Made by a program: the position numbers and the translations under genes. Below, piece by piece: positions 15,670 to 24,033 of a stretch of 64,000 bases of DNA (the stretch's first letter is position 1; each line of letters starts with the position of its first letter). The notes beneath the pieces are model-generated. The model was not told the DNA's origin, searched no databases, and was given only the letters and a program-made list of their open reading frames with translations. The DNA is from Bog-756 sp963845485 (GTDB lineage: Bacteria; Actinomycetota; Acidimicrobiia; Acidimicrobiales; RAAP-2), in contig CAWJSI010000016.1 of assembly GCA_963845485.1 (NCBI GenBank), forward strand, positions 1 to 64,000, given 5' to 3'.

Positions 15670-15903
15670 TCAGGAAGCGGGCGGGGCCTTCTTCTTACGC
15701 GAACCGGTCTTGGCGTAGCGACGCTGGAAGCGCTCGACGCGACCTCCGGAGTCCACCAGCTTCTGCTTGCCGGTGAAGAACGGGTGGCACTCGTTGCATA
15801 GCTCGAGGTGGATCTCGGGCTTGGTCGAGCGGGTGGTGAAGGTGTTGCCACAGGAGCAACGCACCGATGACTCTACGTAGGAAGGATGAATGTCTGTCTT
15901 CAT
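15670..15903 (-). CDS. rpmE: 50S ribosomal protein L31, zinc-binding form
   Basis: A 77-residue L31 of the cysteine-containing (C+) type, with CSCG near residue 17 and CNECHPFFTGK near residue 37 supplying the zinc ligands. The tail is basic (RRYAKTGSRKKKAP). ATG 15903 has AGGAGA 6 bases upstream. The 5' leader forms a two-stem RNA structure (15921-15957). It lies between rho and prfA, as in M. tuberculosis. Confidence 0.95.
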   Translation of the reverse strand: MKTDIHPSYVESSVRCSCGNTFTTRSTKPEIHLELCNECHPFFTGKQKLVDSGGRVERFQRRYAKTGSRKKKAPPAS

Positions 15904-15920
15904 GGGGTTCTCCTGAGGTG

Positions 15921-15957
15921 GCCGCACTCTGATGTCATTCGACATCCTCCCTGCGGC
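15921..15957 (-). promoter_or_regulatory. structured leader RNA upstream of rpmE (candidate L31 autoregulatory leader)
   Basis: On the minus strand an outer stem GCCGCA/TGCGGC (15952-15957 with 15921-15926) and an inner stem GATGTC/GACATC (15941-15946 with 15931-15936) flank a short purine-rich internal loop. A GAAT loop closes the top. It ends about 17 bases before the rpmE start. Leader RNAs upstream of actinobacterial L31 genes have been predicted comparatively. Membership of that family is inference. Confidence 0.6.
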
Positions 15958-16018
15958 GCACCGAGTGTAACGGAACGGGGTGGTTGCTTATTCCGCGCCC
16001 GGGCTGCGCCCGGATCGG

Positions 16019-17980
16019 TCAGGTGGCCGGTCCCTTGGCTATCTCGGCCAGGAACTCCTCGTTGCTCTTCGTGGTCCGGATCTTGTCCATCAACAGTTCG
16101 AGTCCGGCGGCCGCACTTCCCTCGTTGGCCAGGGCGTTCAGCACCCGACGAAGCTTCCAGACCTGCTGGAGCTCGGACCGGTTGAAGAGCAGCTCCTCGT
16201 GGCGGGTAGAGCTGGCGTTGACGTCGATCGACGGGTAAAGGCGGCGCTCAGCCAGGCGGCGGTCGAGGCGCAGCTCCATGTTTCCGGTGCCCTTGAACTC
16301 CTCGAAGATCACCTCATCCATCTTCGAGCCCGTCTCCACCAGGGCCGTGGCCAGGATGGTAAGGGAGCCGCCCTCTTCGATGTTTCGTGCGGCACCGAAG
16401 AACTTCTTGGGCGGGTACAGCGCACCCGAGTCGACACCACCGGACATGATCCGTCCCGTGGCCGGCTGGGCCAGGTTGTAGGCCCGGGCCAGTCGGGTGA
16501 TCCCGTCGAGGATGATGACGACGTCGCGGCCCGCCTCAACGAGGCGCTTGGCCCGTTCGATAGCCAACTCGGCCACAGCCGTGTGCTCCTCGGCGGGACG
16601 GTCGAAGGTCGAGGCGACCACCTCGCCGCGGACCGATCGACGCATGTCGGTGACCTCTTCAGGCCGTTCGTCGACGAGCAGTACCATCAGGTGGACATCG
16701 GGATTGTTGGCCTCGATGGAGTGAGCGATGTGCTTCATCACCGTCGTCTTGCCGGCCTTCGGGGGCGACACGATGAGACCGCGCTGACCTTTGCCGATGG
16801 GCGAGAGAAGGTCGACGATCCGGGTCGTCATGTTCTCTTTCTCGCCGGGCATCTCGAGATTGAGCCGCTCGTCGGGGAAGAGCGGGGTGAGGTCCTCGAA
16901 GCGGGGTCGGTTACGCGCCACCTCGGGGTCGAGCGACGAGACCGTGTCGATCTGCAGCAGGGCCGGGAACTTCTCGGTGCTACCTGCCGGCCGACAGAAT
17001 CCCTCGATGCTGTCGCCCTTGCGGAGTGCGAAGCGACGAGCCTGGCTGATCGAGACGTAGACATCCTTCGTCGAAGGAAGGTATCCCTCGCAGCGCAAGA
17101 ATCCGTAGCCCTCGTCCCGCAGGTCGAGCAGGCCCTTCACGGCGATCAGCTCGCCCTGGTACTGCTGCTCCTGGCCGCCGGCACCCTGCAGATCGCCCTC
17201 GGCGCCACCGCCTTGCCGATCGCGGCCCCGGCGCCGGCGGTTGCTCCGGCGGTTCCCCATGTCGTCGTTGCCGCCGCCCTGGTTGCCCTGGTTGTTTCGG
17301 TTGCCCTGGTTGTTGCGATTGTTCTGGTTGTTCTGGTTGTTTCGGTTGCCCTGGTTGTTGCGATTGTTCTGGTTGTTGCGGTTGTTGTTCTGGTTGTTCC
17401 CACCGCCCTGGGATCCTTGCCTGCCGCCCTCGGAAGACTGTCCGCCGCCAGACCCGTTGGGAGCTGTCGCAACACCTGAGGCAGCGTCTCCGCTTCCGTT
17501 CGACGAACCGCTCTCGGATCCATTGTCGGCGGACGCCGGAGGGATGAAGTCCTCGTCGAGATCCACCCGGTCAGAGGTGCGGTCGGCATCGTCGTCTGGT
17601 CCAAAGGAGCGCACCACAGGGGTGCGTCCCGGCCGGCGGCCGGCGCTGGCCTCGGGGGCCGGTGCTTCGGCTCCGGCGGCGTCGTCACCCGAACCGCTGG
17701 CCTCCTCGGCCACAGGCGCGCTCGCCCGGGAGCGTGCCGTCCGACGGCCGTTGGAGGGGGCGCCGTTGGAGGTTTCTCCGTTGCCGGAGGCGTCCTTGGT
17801 GGCACCCGCCGGGACACCGTCGTCGACAGACACGCCGGTGGCTTTCAGGATGCCATCGATCATGTCCGCTTTTTTCGTTCTGGTATTGGTCTTCACAGAG
17901 AGTGCCTGTGCGATGGCATGGAGCTCATCTCGCTCCTTGCCCTCCAATACCGAGCGCTCGAGCTGCTGTTCCGCAGTCAT
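16019..17980 (-). CDS. rho: transcription termination factor Rho with Asn-rich insert
   Basis: A 653-residue hexameric RNA-dependent ATPase that ends transcription. Order: Rho-N SAP-like domain (LEGKERDELHAIAQAL), a long disordered insert, cold-shock RNA-binding domain, then the motor. The motor has Walker A SPPKAGKTT near residue 403, VDERPEEVTDM, Walker B VVIILDGITRLARAYN, and MSGGVDSGALYPPKKFFGAA. The insert is acidic and Ser/Gly-rich, then (about residues 190-247) almost pure Asn/Gln/Gly/Arg. ATG 17980 follows GAGGAAG. High-GC Gram-positive Rho proteins often have inserts, but this Asn content is notable. Confidence 0.95.
   Translation of the reverse strand: MTAEQQLERSVLEGKERDELHAIAQALSVKTNTRTKKADMIDGILKATGVSVDDGVPAGATKDASGNGETSNGAPSNGRRTARSRASAPVAEEASGSGDDAAGAEAPAPEASAGRRPGRTPVVRSFGPDDDADRTSDRVDLDEDFIPPASADNGSESGSSNGSGDAASGVATAPNGSGGGQSSEGGRQGSQGGGNNQNNNRNNQNNRNNQGNRNNQNNQNNRNNQGNRNNQGNQGGGNDDMGNRRSNRRRRGRDRQGGGAEGDLQGAGGQEQQYQGELIAVKGLLDLRDEGYGFLRCEGYLPSTKDVYVSISQARRFALRKGDSIEGFCRPAGSTEKFPALLQIDTVSSLDPEVARNRPRFEDLTPLFPDERLNLEMPGEKENMTTRIVDLLSPIGKGQRGLIVSPPKAGKTTVMKHIAHSIEANNPDVHLMVLLVDERPEEVTDMRRSVRGEVVASTFDRPAEEHTAVAELAIERAKRLVEAGRDVVIILDGITRLARAYNLAQPATGRIMSGGVDSGALYPPKKFFGAARNIEEGGSLTILATALVETGSKMDEVIFEEFKGTGNMELRLDRRLAERRLYPSIDVNASSTRHEELLFNRSELQQVWKLRRVLNALANEGSAAAGLELLMDKIRTTKSNEEFLAEIAKGPAT
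17240..17405 (-). repeat. short tandem repeats coding the NNQGNR tract of Rho
   Basis: Units encoding NNQ, NNR and NNQGNR are repeated in irregular order; on the plus strand this appears as recurring GGTTGCCCTGGTTGTT and TTGTTCTGG. The tract stays in frame. It is prone to length change by slippage. Confidence 0.75.
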
Positions 17981-18008
17981 CGGCTTCCTCGTTTCACATG
18001 TCCTCGTT

Positions 18009-18033
18009 GGCAGGTGGAGTGAGTCCACCCGCC
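18009..18033 (-). promoter_or_regulatory. stem-loop in the rho 5' leader
   Basis: A ten-pair stem with one G-U (18024-18033 with 18009-18018) and a 5-base loop ends about 28 bases before the rho ATG. Rho genes are often autoregulated through their leaders; a role here is inference. Confidence 0.4.
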
Positions 18034-18299
18034 AGGGAATCAGGGGTGGGGATTCACAGGCCTCGAGCTACTCTCTCGACCGTTTGTCCCCCCGACGCTG
18101 TCTACGGGCTGATCGCGTCGCTAGAAGCGATACAGGGAGTCCCGCCCACAAGCCCGGTCGGGCACGTTGTGGAAAGCGAAGGTGTCACCAGTGTACAGGC
18201 GGACGGCCGGACCAGCAACAACCCTGCCACTCCCGGTCGTCATACGGGCAACCCGGGTCCGCTGGCCGGGTTGTCGGAGCTCAGGCCGGCCGACACCGG
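18034..18299. other. gap between thrC and rho with no gene recognised
   Basis: I find no open frame with protein-like character and no trace of thrB (homoserine kinase), which occupies this place in M. tuberculosis. The stretch presumably holds the rho promoter, but no clear -35/-10 pair stands out. Confidence 0.5.
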
Positions 18300-19365
18300 T
18301 CAGGCCAGCGACAACTCGTCGAGTACGGCGGACAAGTCGGCGTCCACCACGGTAGGCACCGATATCTGGCTGATGGCGATGTCGGGATCCTTCAACCCGT
18401 GTCCGGTGAGGACACAGACCACGGTGGCCGTGGGGCCGAGACCGTCGGGCAGCCCGGTCTTCATGAGTCCAGCCACGGACGCCGCCGACGCCGGCTCACA
18501 GAACACCGACTCCTCAGCGGCCAGGAACCGGTACGCCTCCAGGATCTCGTCGTCGGTCACCGCCGCGATGCCGCCGCCCGACTCGGACGCCGCCGATGTG
18601 GCCCCGTACCAACTGGCCGGGTTGCCGATGCGAATGGCGGTGGCCACCGTCTCGGGGTGCTCCACCGGATGGCCCTCGACGATGGGGGCGGAGCCGGCGG
18701 CCTGGAAGCCGAGCATCCGGGGAAGTCGCGTCGACCGGCCCGCCTCTTTGAACTCGAGGTATCCCTTCCAGTACGCGGTGATGTTGCCGGCATTGCCCAC
18801 CGGGATGCAGTGGACGTCGGGGGCATCGCCGAGTTCGTCGACGATCTCGAAGGCCCCGGACTTCTGCCCCTCGATCCGATACGGGTTCACCGAGTTGACG
18901 ACCGTTACCGGAGCACGTTCACCGAGCTCTCGGACGATGGCGAGCGACTGGTCGAAGTTCCCGCGCACCTGCAGCACGCGGCGCTCCGTGGATCAGTGCT
19001 TGGGCCAGCTTGCCGAGGGCGATGTGTCCCTCGGGGATCAGCACGGCACAGGTGAGCCCGGCGCGGGCGGCAAAGGCCGCGGCCGACGCCGAGGTGTTTC
19101 CGGTCGAGGCGCACACCACTGCTTTGGCCCCTTCCTCGGCTGCCTTGGAGATGGCGACGGTCATGCCCCGGTCCTTGAACGATCCCGTGGGGTTGGCCCC
19201 CTCGACCTTCAACAGCACCCGGGCGCCGACCCGGGCTGACAATCGGGGCGCGGGCAGCAGCGGCGTCCCTCCCTCGAGCAGGGTGACGACCGGGGTTGCC
19301 TCTGACACCGGGAGGTACGAGCGGTACTCCTCGATGACGCCGCGCCAGGCCGCCCGACCGGTCAT
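18300..19365 (-). CDS. thrC: threonine synthase, interrupted by a one-base frameshift
   Basis: A PLP enzyme converting O-phosphohomoserine to threonine. The N-terminal part (start ATG 19365) contains TPLLPAPRL, GANPTGSFKDRGM with the PLP lysine, and CASTGNTSASAAAFAARAGL. It runs to HIALGKLAQALIHGA. The C-terminal part, in another frame, continues at once with RVLQVRGNFDQSLAIVREL and runs to 18300. An extra C around 18978-18983 causes the shift; removing it gives one protein of about 354 residues of normal family length. In an otherwise intact biosynthetic operon a sequencing error is likelier than a true loss. The start overlaps the hom stop in ATGA. Confidence 0.88.
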
Positions 19366-20672
19366 CCGGCGTCCCCGACGATCCGCATGACGCCACCGAT
19401 CTGCTCGACGGTATCCAGCGTGGCGAGCTCGGCGAGGGTGTCACGGACGTCACCCTCCCGGGCCAGGTGGGTCACGAACAAGAGGCGGGCCTCCCCGGCG
19501 AATCCCTCCTGCTCCATCGAGCGAATGGACACGTTGTGGTCCCCGAAGACCTTGGTCACGGCGGCGAGCACTCCGGGTCGGTCCGTCACATCGATGCTCA
19601 CGTAGTACTGCGTCCGGAGCTCCGCTTCGGGGAGCAGTCGGGCCGGTCGACGGTCCGGGGTGGGCGCGGTGGTACGGGCCGATCGATTGCGCACGGCATC
19701 GATCAGGTCGCCGACCACGGCACTGGCCGTGGGCAGTCCGCCCGCCCCCTGCCCGTAGAGCATCAGCTCCCCGGCGGCCTCCCCTTCGATGAACACGGCG
19801 TTGAAGGCGTCACGGACCCCGGCCAGCGGATGGGACTTGGGGACCAGCGCCGGGTGTACCCGCACCGACAGTGCGTCTTCGCCGATCCGCTCCACGACAG
19901 CCAGCAGCTTCACCGAATAACCCAGGCGCTCGGCGAACTCGACGTCCACGGCCGTGATGGCCGTGATCCCCTCCCGCATGACCTCGGCCCCTCCCACGTC
20001 GTATCCGAAGGCCACGCCGGCCAGGATGGCCGCTTTGGCCGCCGCGTCGTATCCCTCCACGTCGGCCGTAGGATCTCGCTCGGCCAGCCCCAGGACCTGG
20101 GCCTCGGCCAGCACGTCGGCGTAGTCTGCACCCTGCTCGCTCATCTTGGTGAGGATGAAGTTGGTCGTACCGTTCACGATTCCCATCACCCGTTGGATCC
20201 GCTCGCCGGTGAGGGACTCGCGAAGGGCGCGGACGAGGGGGATGGCACCGGCCACAGCCGCTTCGTAGAGCAGATCGACCCCCTGACTCTTGGCCAGCGC
20301 GCGGAGCTCCACACCCTCGGGCGAGGCCAGCAGGGCCTTGTTGGCGGTCACCACCGACTTGCCGGATTCGAGGGCCGTGCGAACCAGGGCGCCCGTCGGA
20401 ACCAGCCCACCGATCAGTTCGACCACCACGTCCACCGTCGGGTCGGCAACGAGGCCGGCGGCGTCGGCGGTGAGCAGGTCCACCGAGACATGGGCCGCCC
20501 GCTCGAGGGTCAGGTCGTTGACGGCGATCCCCGCCACTTCCAGCCTGGCCCCACTCTGGACGGCCAGGGCCTCGGACCGGCTCTGGAGAATTCCGACCAG
20601 GGCCGAGCCGACGTTGCCGCACCCGAGCACAGCGATGCGCACCACGCGTTCTGGAGAGGGCGCCAAGGTCAC
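19362..20672 (-). CDS. hom: homoserine dehydrogenase
   Basis: A 436-residue NAD(P)-dependent enzyme reducing aspartate semialdehyde to homoserine. It has the Rossmann start VRIAVLGCGNVGSALVGIL, then SGKSVVTANKALLA, the catalytic-domain motif GIVNGTTNFILTKM and LAERDPTADVEGYDAAAK. A C-terminal ACT domain (YYVSIDVTDRPGVLAAVTKV) is the usual site of feedback control by threonine. It lies between lysA and thrC; the stop overlaps the thrC ATG. Confidence 0.95.
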   Translation of the reverse strand: MTLAPSPERVVRIAVLGCGNVGSALVGILQSRSEALAVQSGARLEVAGIAVNDLTLERAAHVSVDLLTADAAGLVADPTVDVVVELIGGLVPTGALVRTALESGKSVVTANKALLASPEGVELRALAKSQGVDLLYEAAVAGAIPLVRALRESLTGERIQRVMGIVNGTTNFILTKMSEQGADYADVLAEAQVLGLAERDPTADVEGYDAAAKAAILAGVAFGYDVGGAEVMREGITAITAVDVEFAERLGYSVKLLAVVERIGEDALSVRVHPALVPKSHPLAGVRDAFNAVFIEGEAAGELMLYGQGAGGLPTASAVVGDLIDAVRNRSARTTAPTPDRRPARLLPEAELRTQYYVSIDVTDRPGVLAAVTKVFGDHNVSIRSMEQEGFAGEARLLFVTHLAREGDVRDTLAELATLDTVEQIGGVMRIVGDAG

Positions 20673-20711
20673 CCGGTCACGCTACCGCCTGACCGCGGGG
20701 GGACCCGGCGA

Positions 20712-22049
20712 TCAGGTATCCAGTCGGACCAGGTCGTCGAACGTCTCTCGACGGACGACCACCCGGGCCTCACCGCCGGCGACGAACACGACCGCCGGTC
20801 GGGGAACCTTGTTGTAGTTGGAGGCCATGGAGTGTCCGTACGCCCCGGTCACGGGCGTGGCCAGGACGTCCCCCACCGCGAGATCCCGGGGAACGAAACC
20901 GTCGGCCACCACCACATCTCCGGTCTCGCAGTGCTTGCCCACCACCCGAACGGCCCGCGGACGGGCTGCGTCGGCCTCCCGGGGGAGGAAGGCCTCGTAG
21001 CCACTGCCGTAGAGGACGGGTCGGGGGTTGTCGCTCATCCCACCGTCGACCGAGACGTAGGTCCGGAATCCCGGGACGTCTTTGACCGTCCCCACCCGGT
21101 AGAGCGTGATCCCCGCCGCGGCCACGATGGAACGGCCGGGCTCCGCGGTGACCCGGACCGCGTCGGAGATGCCTGCCTTCCGGCACGCCTGGCGGACCGA
21201 CGCCGCCCACTGGGCCATGGGCGGTGCCTCCTCACCGTTCACATACGGCACACCGAGGCCACCCCCCACGACCAGTTCGGGGAGGTCGAGGGGGGCGAAG
21301 AATTCGGCCAGGACTTCGATCGCTTGGACGAAGGGGGCCAGCGCGAAGACCTGGCTCCCGAGGTGGGCATGGATGCCCACGAACTCGACCGTCCCCTCGT
21401 CGTCCAGCCGTGCGAGACGGTCGACGGCGACGGCGGCCGCCCCCGATGCCAGTCCGAACCCGAACTTGGAGTCGTCCTGTCCGGTGCGGACGAACTCGTG
21501 CGTATGCACCTCGACGCCGGGGGTGATCCTGGCCAGCACCTGGGGACGACTGCGAGACGGCGCGTCCCCACGGGGGTCCTCGTCGATGGGAACCTCGGGG
21601 ACCAGTCGCTCCAGGCGATCGATCTCGTCGAACGAGTCGATGACGATCCGGCCGACCCCGACAGCCAACGCGGCCGCCAGCTCCTCGTCGGACTTGTTGT
21701 TGCCGTGGAGCACCAGCCGTTCCGCCGGCACCCCGGCGGTGAGCGCCACATGGAGCTCACCTCCCGTGGACACGTCGAGCCACATCCCCTCCTCGTGGGC
21801 CAGCCGGGCCATGGCCACGCAGAGGAACGCCTTGGTGGCGTAGGCCACACCGTCGCCCCAGGCCTCGACGGCGTCGCGACACCGGGCCCGGAGATGGGCC
21901 TCGTCATAGACGAACAAGGGGGTTCCGAACTCCTCGGCCAAGCCGAGGAGCGAGCACCCGCCGACCTCCAGGTCCCCCTGGTCGCCGATGGACGCCGTGA
22001 TCGGGAGGAGCGCAGGCTCGACCGGCCCGGTCGAGCCGCCTCGGGTCAC
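20712..22049 (-). CDS. lysA: diaminopimelate decarboxylase
   Basis: A 445-residue fold-type III PLP enzyme that decarboxylates meso-diaminopimelate to lysine. It has FGTPLFVYDEAHLRAR, the PLP lysine in VAYATKAFLC, HGNNKSDEEL, the glycine-rich VVGGGLGVPY, and the C-terminal active-site residues in KHCETGDVV. I use GTG 22049, which overlaps the argS stop (GTGA), rather than the upstream frame that reaches 22124. The gene order argS-lysA-hom-thrC is the standard actinobacterial one. Confidence 0.93.
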   Translation of the reverse strand: MTRGGSTGPVEPALLPITASIGDQGDLEVGGCSLLGLAEEFGTPLFVYDEAHLRARCRDAVEAWGDGVAYATKAFLCVAMARLAHEEGMWLDVSTGGELHVALTAGVPAERLVLHGNNKSDEELAAALAVGVGRIVIDSFDEIDRLERLVPEVPIDEDPRGDAPSRSRPQVLARITPGVEVHTHEFVRTGQDDSKFGFGLASGAAAVAVDRLARLDDEGTVEFVGIHAHLGSQVFALAPFVQAIEVLAEFFAPLDLPELVVGGGLGVPYVNGEEAPPMAQWAASVRQACRKAGISDAVRVTAEPGRSIVAAAGITLYRVGTVKDVPGFRTYVSVDGGMSDNPRPVLYGSGYEAFLPREADAARPRAVRVVGKHCETGDVVVADGFVPRDLAVGDVLATPVTGAYGHSMASNYNKVPRPAVVFVAGGEARVVVRRETFDDLVRLDT

Positions 22050-23686
22050 ATGGCCTCCGGTGCCGACACCCCGAGGAGGCCGAGGCCGATGGCCAAGCCG
22101 ATCCGGGTGGCTTCGACCAGCCACAGTCGGGCCTGGGCGACCGCCGGGTCGACATCATCGGCCAGGATCGGACAGTCGTGGTAGAAGCCGTGGAAGCACC
22201 CGGCTAGACGCCGAACCCACGTGGTCACCTTGGTCGGAGCCCGATCCGCGGCGGCGTCGGCCACGACCTCGGGAAGCTCCTCGAGACAGCGGATGAGCTC
22301 GGTCTCCCGCGGGTGGACGAGCAGTGCGAGGTCGACCGAGGCCCGGGGCTGGCGCACCACGCCCCGCTCCGCGGCCTTCCGGCCCACGCCACCGATGCGC
22401 GCACTGGCCATCTGGACGTAGAAGACCGGGTTCTCCACCGACTGCTCCCGGACCGAGGCCAGGTCGAAGGTGGTGGCCTGGTCGAGGGAGCTCATCAGAC
22501 TCAGGATGCGGGTGGCATCAGGGCCGATGTCGGCGACCAGCGAGTCGAGCGACACGGCGTTGCCGGCCCGCTTGCCCATCTTGACGGCCTCGTCCCCATC
22601 CATCAGCGAGACCATCTGTCCCAGCTTCACCTCGAGACGCGACGGGTCGATGCCGAGGGCCTCGATCCCCGCCATGAGGCTGGCCACCTGTCCATGGTGG
22701 TCAGCGCCGAACACATCGATGACCCGGTCGAACCCGCGCACCAAGAACTTGTCGCGGTGATAGGCCAGGTCACCGGCCAGGTACGTGGCGTCCCCATTCG
22801 ACTTGCGCAGGACCCGGTCCCGGCTGTCGCCGAGTTCGGTGGCCCGGAACCAGGTGGCTCCGTCCTGTTCGAAGACCAGCCCCCGCTCGGACAACAAGGC
22901 GATGGTTTCGTCGACGGCCCCGCTCTCTTCGATGGAGGCTTGGCTGTACCACTCGTCAAAGACGATGCCCACCGAGGCCAGGGTGGCTCGGATGTGGTCG
23001 AGGATGTGCTCAGCCGCCCAGCGTCCCGCCGCCGTCACGTCTTCGGGTCCCTCGTAGGTGGCGGCGAGGTCGGTGACGTACTCACCGGAGTAGCCGCCTT
23101 CGGGCACCTCCTGGCCCGCCCGCCGGGCGAGCAGGCTCTCCCCCAGCGTGCGGATCTGGCCGCCCGTGTCGTTGACGTAGTACTCACGGCTGACCTCGTG
23201 CCCGGCGCGGGCCAGGATGCGGGCCAAGGCGTCCCCGTAGCTCCCCCACCATCCGTTGCCCACGTGAATCGGTCCTGTGGGGTTGGCCGAGATGAACTCG
23301 ACCTGGACCCGTTCACCGTGGCCGATGTCGGGTCGGGCGAACCCCTTTTCGCCCTGTTCGAGCAGCTCATCGAGGGCGTCGTAGAGCCAGCCGTCATCGA
23401 GGTGGAAGTTGATGAATCCAGGTCCGGCGATCTCGATTGACGACGTATGGGGCGGGGGGGAGGCCTCGAGCACGGCCGTCAGGGAGTCGGCCAGCGCCCG
23501 CGGGTTGATCCCGGCCCGCTTGGCATTGACCATGGCGACGTTGGTGGACCAGTCGCCCATCTCGCGGCGGGGCGGCCGCTCGAGATGGACGGCGTCAGGT
23601 CCCACGTCGAGGGCGAGGCCCTCGCGCTGGGCGACGGCGGTTACTGCGCTGCTTACGGCCTGGGCCAGGAGGTCTCGGGTGGACAT
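22046..23686 (-). CDS. argS: arginyl-tRNA synthetase
   Basis: A 546-residue class I synthetase. It has the N-terminal add-on domain, the HIGH-type motif in ANPTGPIHVGNGWWG, a KMSK-type loop as VKMGKRAGNAVSLD, and the C-terminal DALR anticodon-binding domain. The start ATG 23686 (MSTRDLLAQAVSSAV) gives normal length; the open frame upstream runs antisense through a tRNA gene and cannot be real coding. A tRNA-Arg gene lies 134 bases upstream in the opposite direction. It heads the argS-lysA-hom-thrC run. Confidence 0.95.
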   Translation of the reverse strand: MSTRDLLAQAVSSAVTAVAQREGLALDVGPDAVHLERPPRREMGDWSTNVAMVNAKRAGINPRALADSLTAVLEASPPPHTSSIEIAGPGFINFHLDDGWLYDALDELLEQGEKGFARPDIGHGERVQVEFISANPTGPIHVGNGWWGSYGDALARILARAGHEVSREYYVNDTGGQIRTLGESLLARRAGQEVPEGGYSGEYVTDLAATYEGPEDVTAAGRWAAEHILDHIRATLASVGIVFDEWYSQASIEESGAVDETIALLSERGLVFEQDGATWFRATELGDSRDRVLRKSNGDATYLAGDLAYHRDKFLVRGFDRVIDVFGADHHGQVASLMAGIEALGIDPSRLEVKLGQMVSLMDGDEAVKMGKRAGNAVSLDSLVADIGPDATRILSLMSSLDQATTFDLASVREQSVENPVFYVQMASARIGGVGRKAAERGVVRQPRASVDLALLVHPRETELIRCLEELPEVVADAAADRAPTKVTTWVRRLAGCFHGFYHDCPILADDVDPAVAQARLWLVEATRIGLAIGLGLLGVSAPEAM

Positions 23687-23716
23687 GTTGCTGCGAGGAT
23701 ACGTCCTCTGGAGTGG

Positions 23717-23735
23717 TCCCCCGGGGTGACCGGGG
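23717..23735. other. G+C hairpin upstream of argS
   Basis: CCCCCGG and CCGGGGG form a 7-pair stem with a 5-base loop about 30 bases before the argS start. It may be part of the argS leader or simply a stable G+C palindrome. No further signal is seen in 23,736-23,820. Confidence 0.3.
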
Positions 23736-23820
23736 GTGGGCAGCCATGGGCTCGCACTACAGTTGGCCCCCGGTCCAGGAACGCCCGGGCCGATGTACAC
23801 GGGCCCGAGGCCCGTAACAC

Positions 23821-23892
23821 GCCCCCGTAGCTCAGCGGATAGAGCACCGGCCTCCGGAGCCGGTGGCGCAGGTTCGAGTCCTGCCGGGGGCA
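23821..23892 (+). tRNA. tRNA-Arg, anticodon CCG
   Basis: A full cloverleaf can be folded. The acceptor stem GCCCCCG pairs with CGGGGGC, and the D arm is GCTC/GAGC. The anticodon stem CCGGC/GCCGG has loop CTCCGGA, giving CCG (reads CGG). The T arm is GCAGG/CCTGC with loop TTCGAGT, and the discriminator is A. The CCA end is not encoded. It is divergent from argS, whose product charges it. Confidence 0.96.
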
Positions 23893-24033
23893 CAAAAATT
23901 CTCCTCCGGGGCGGCTCGGGGTATCTTCGCAACCGGTCCGCTCCCTCCCGGCCACAGTGATCCGACCCGACGCTAGGCGGCCGGGTGCGCGACCCCGACC
24001 TCGGTGGCCGAGCGGCCGGACGCTCCCTACGGC

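Noticed and set aside
17240..17405. Repeated GGTTGCCCTGGTTGTT units as a non-coding repeat array
   Set aside because: They are in-frame codons for the Asn-rich insert of Rho.
19467..22184. A 905-codon plus-strand open frame
   Set aside because: It is antisense to hom and lysA, which have clear family motifs. Long antisense frames are normal at this G+C content, and its protein is His/Gly/Arg-rich with no fold.
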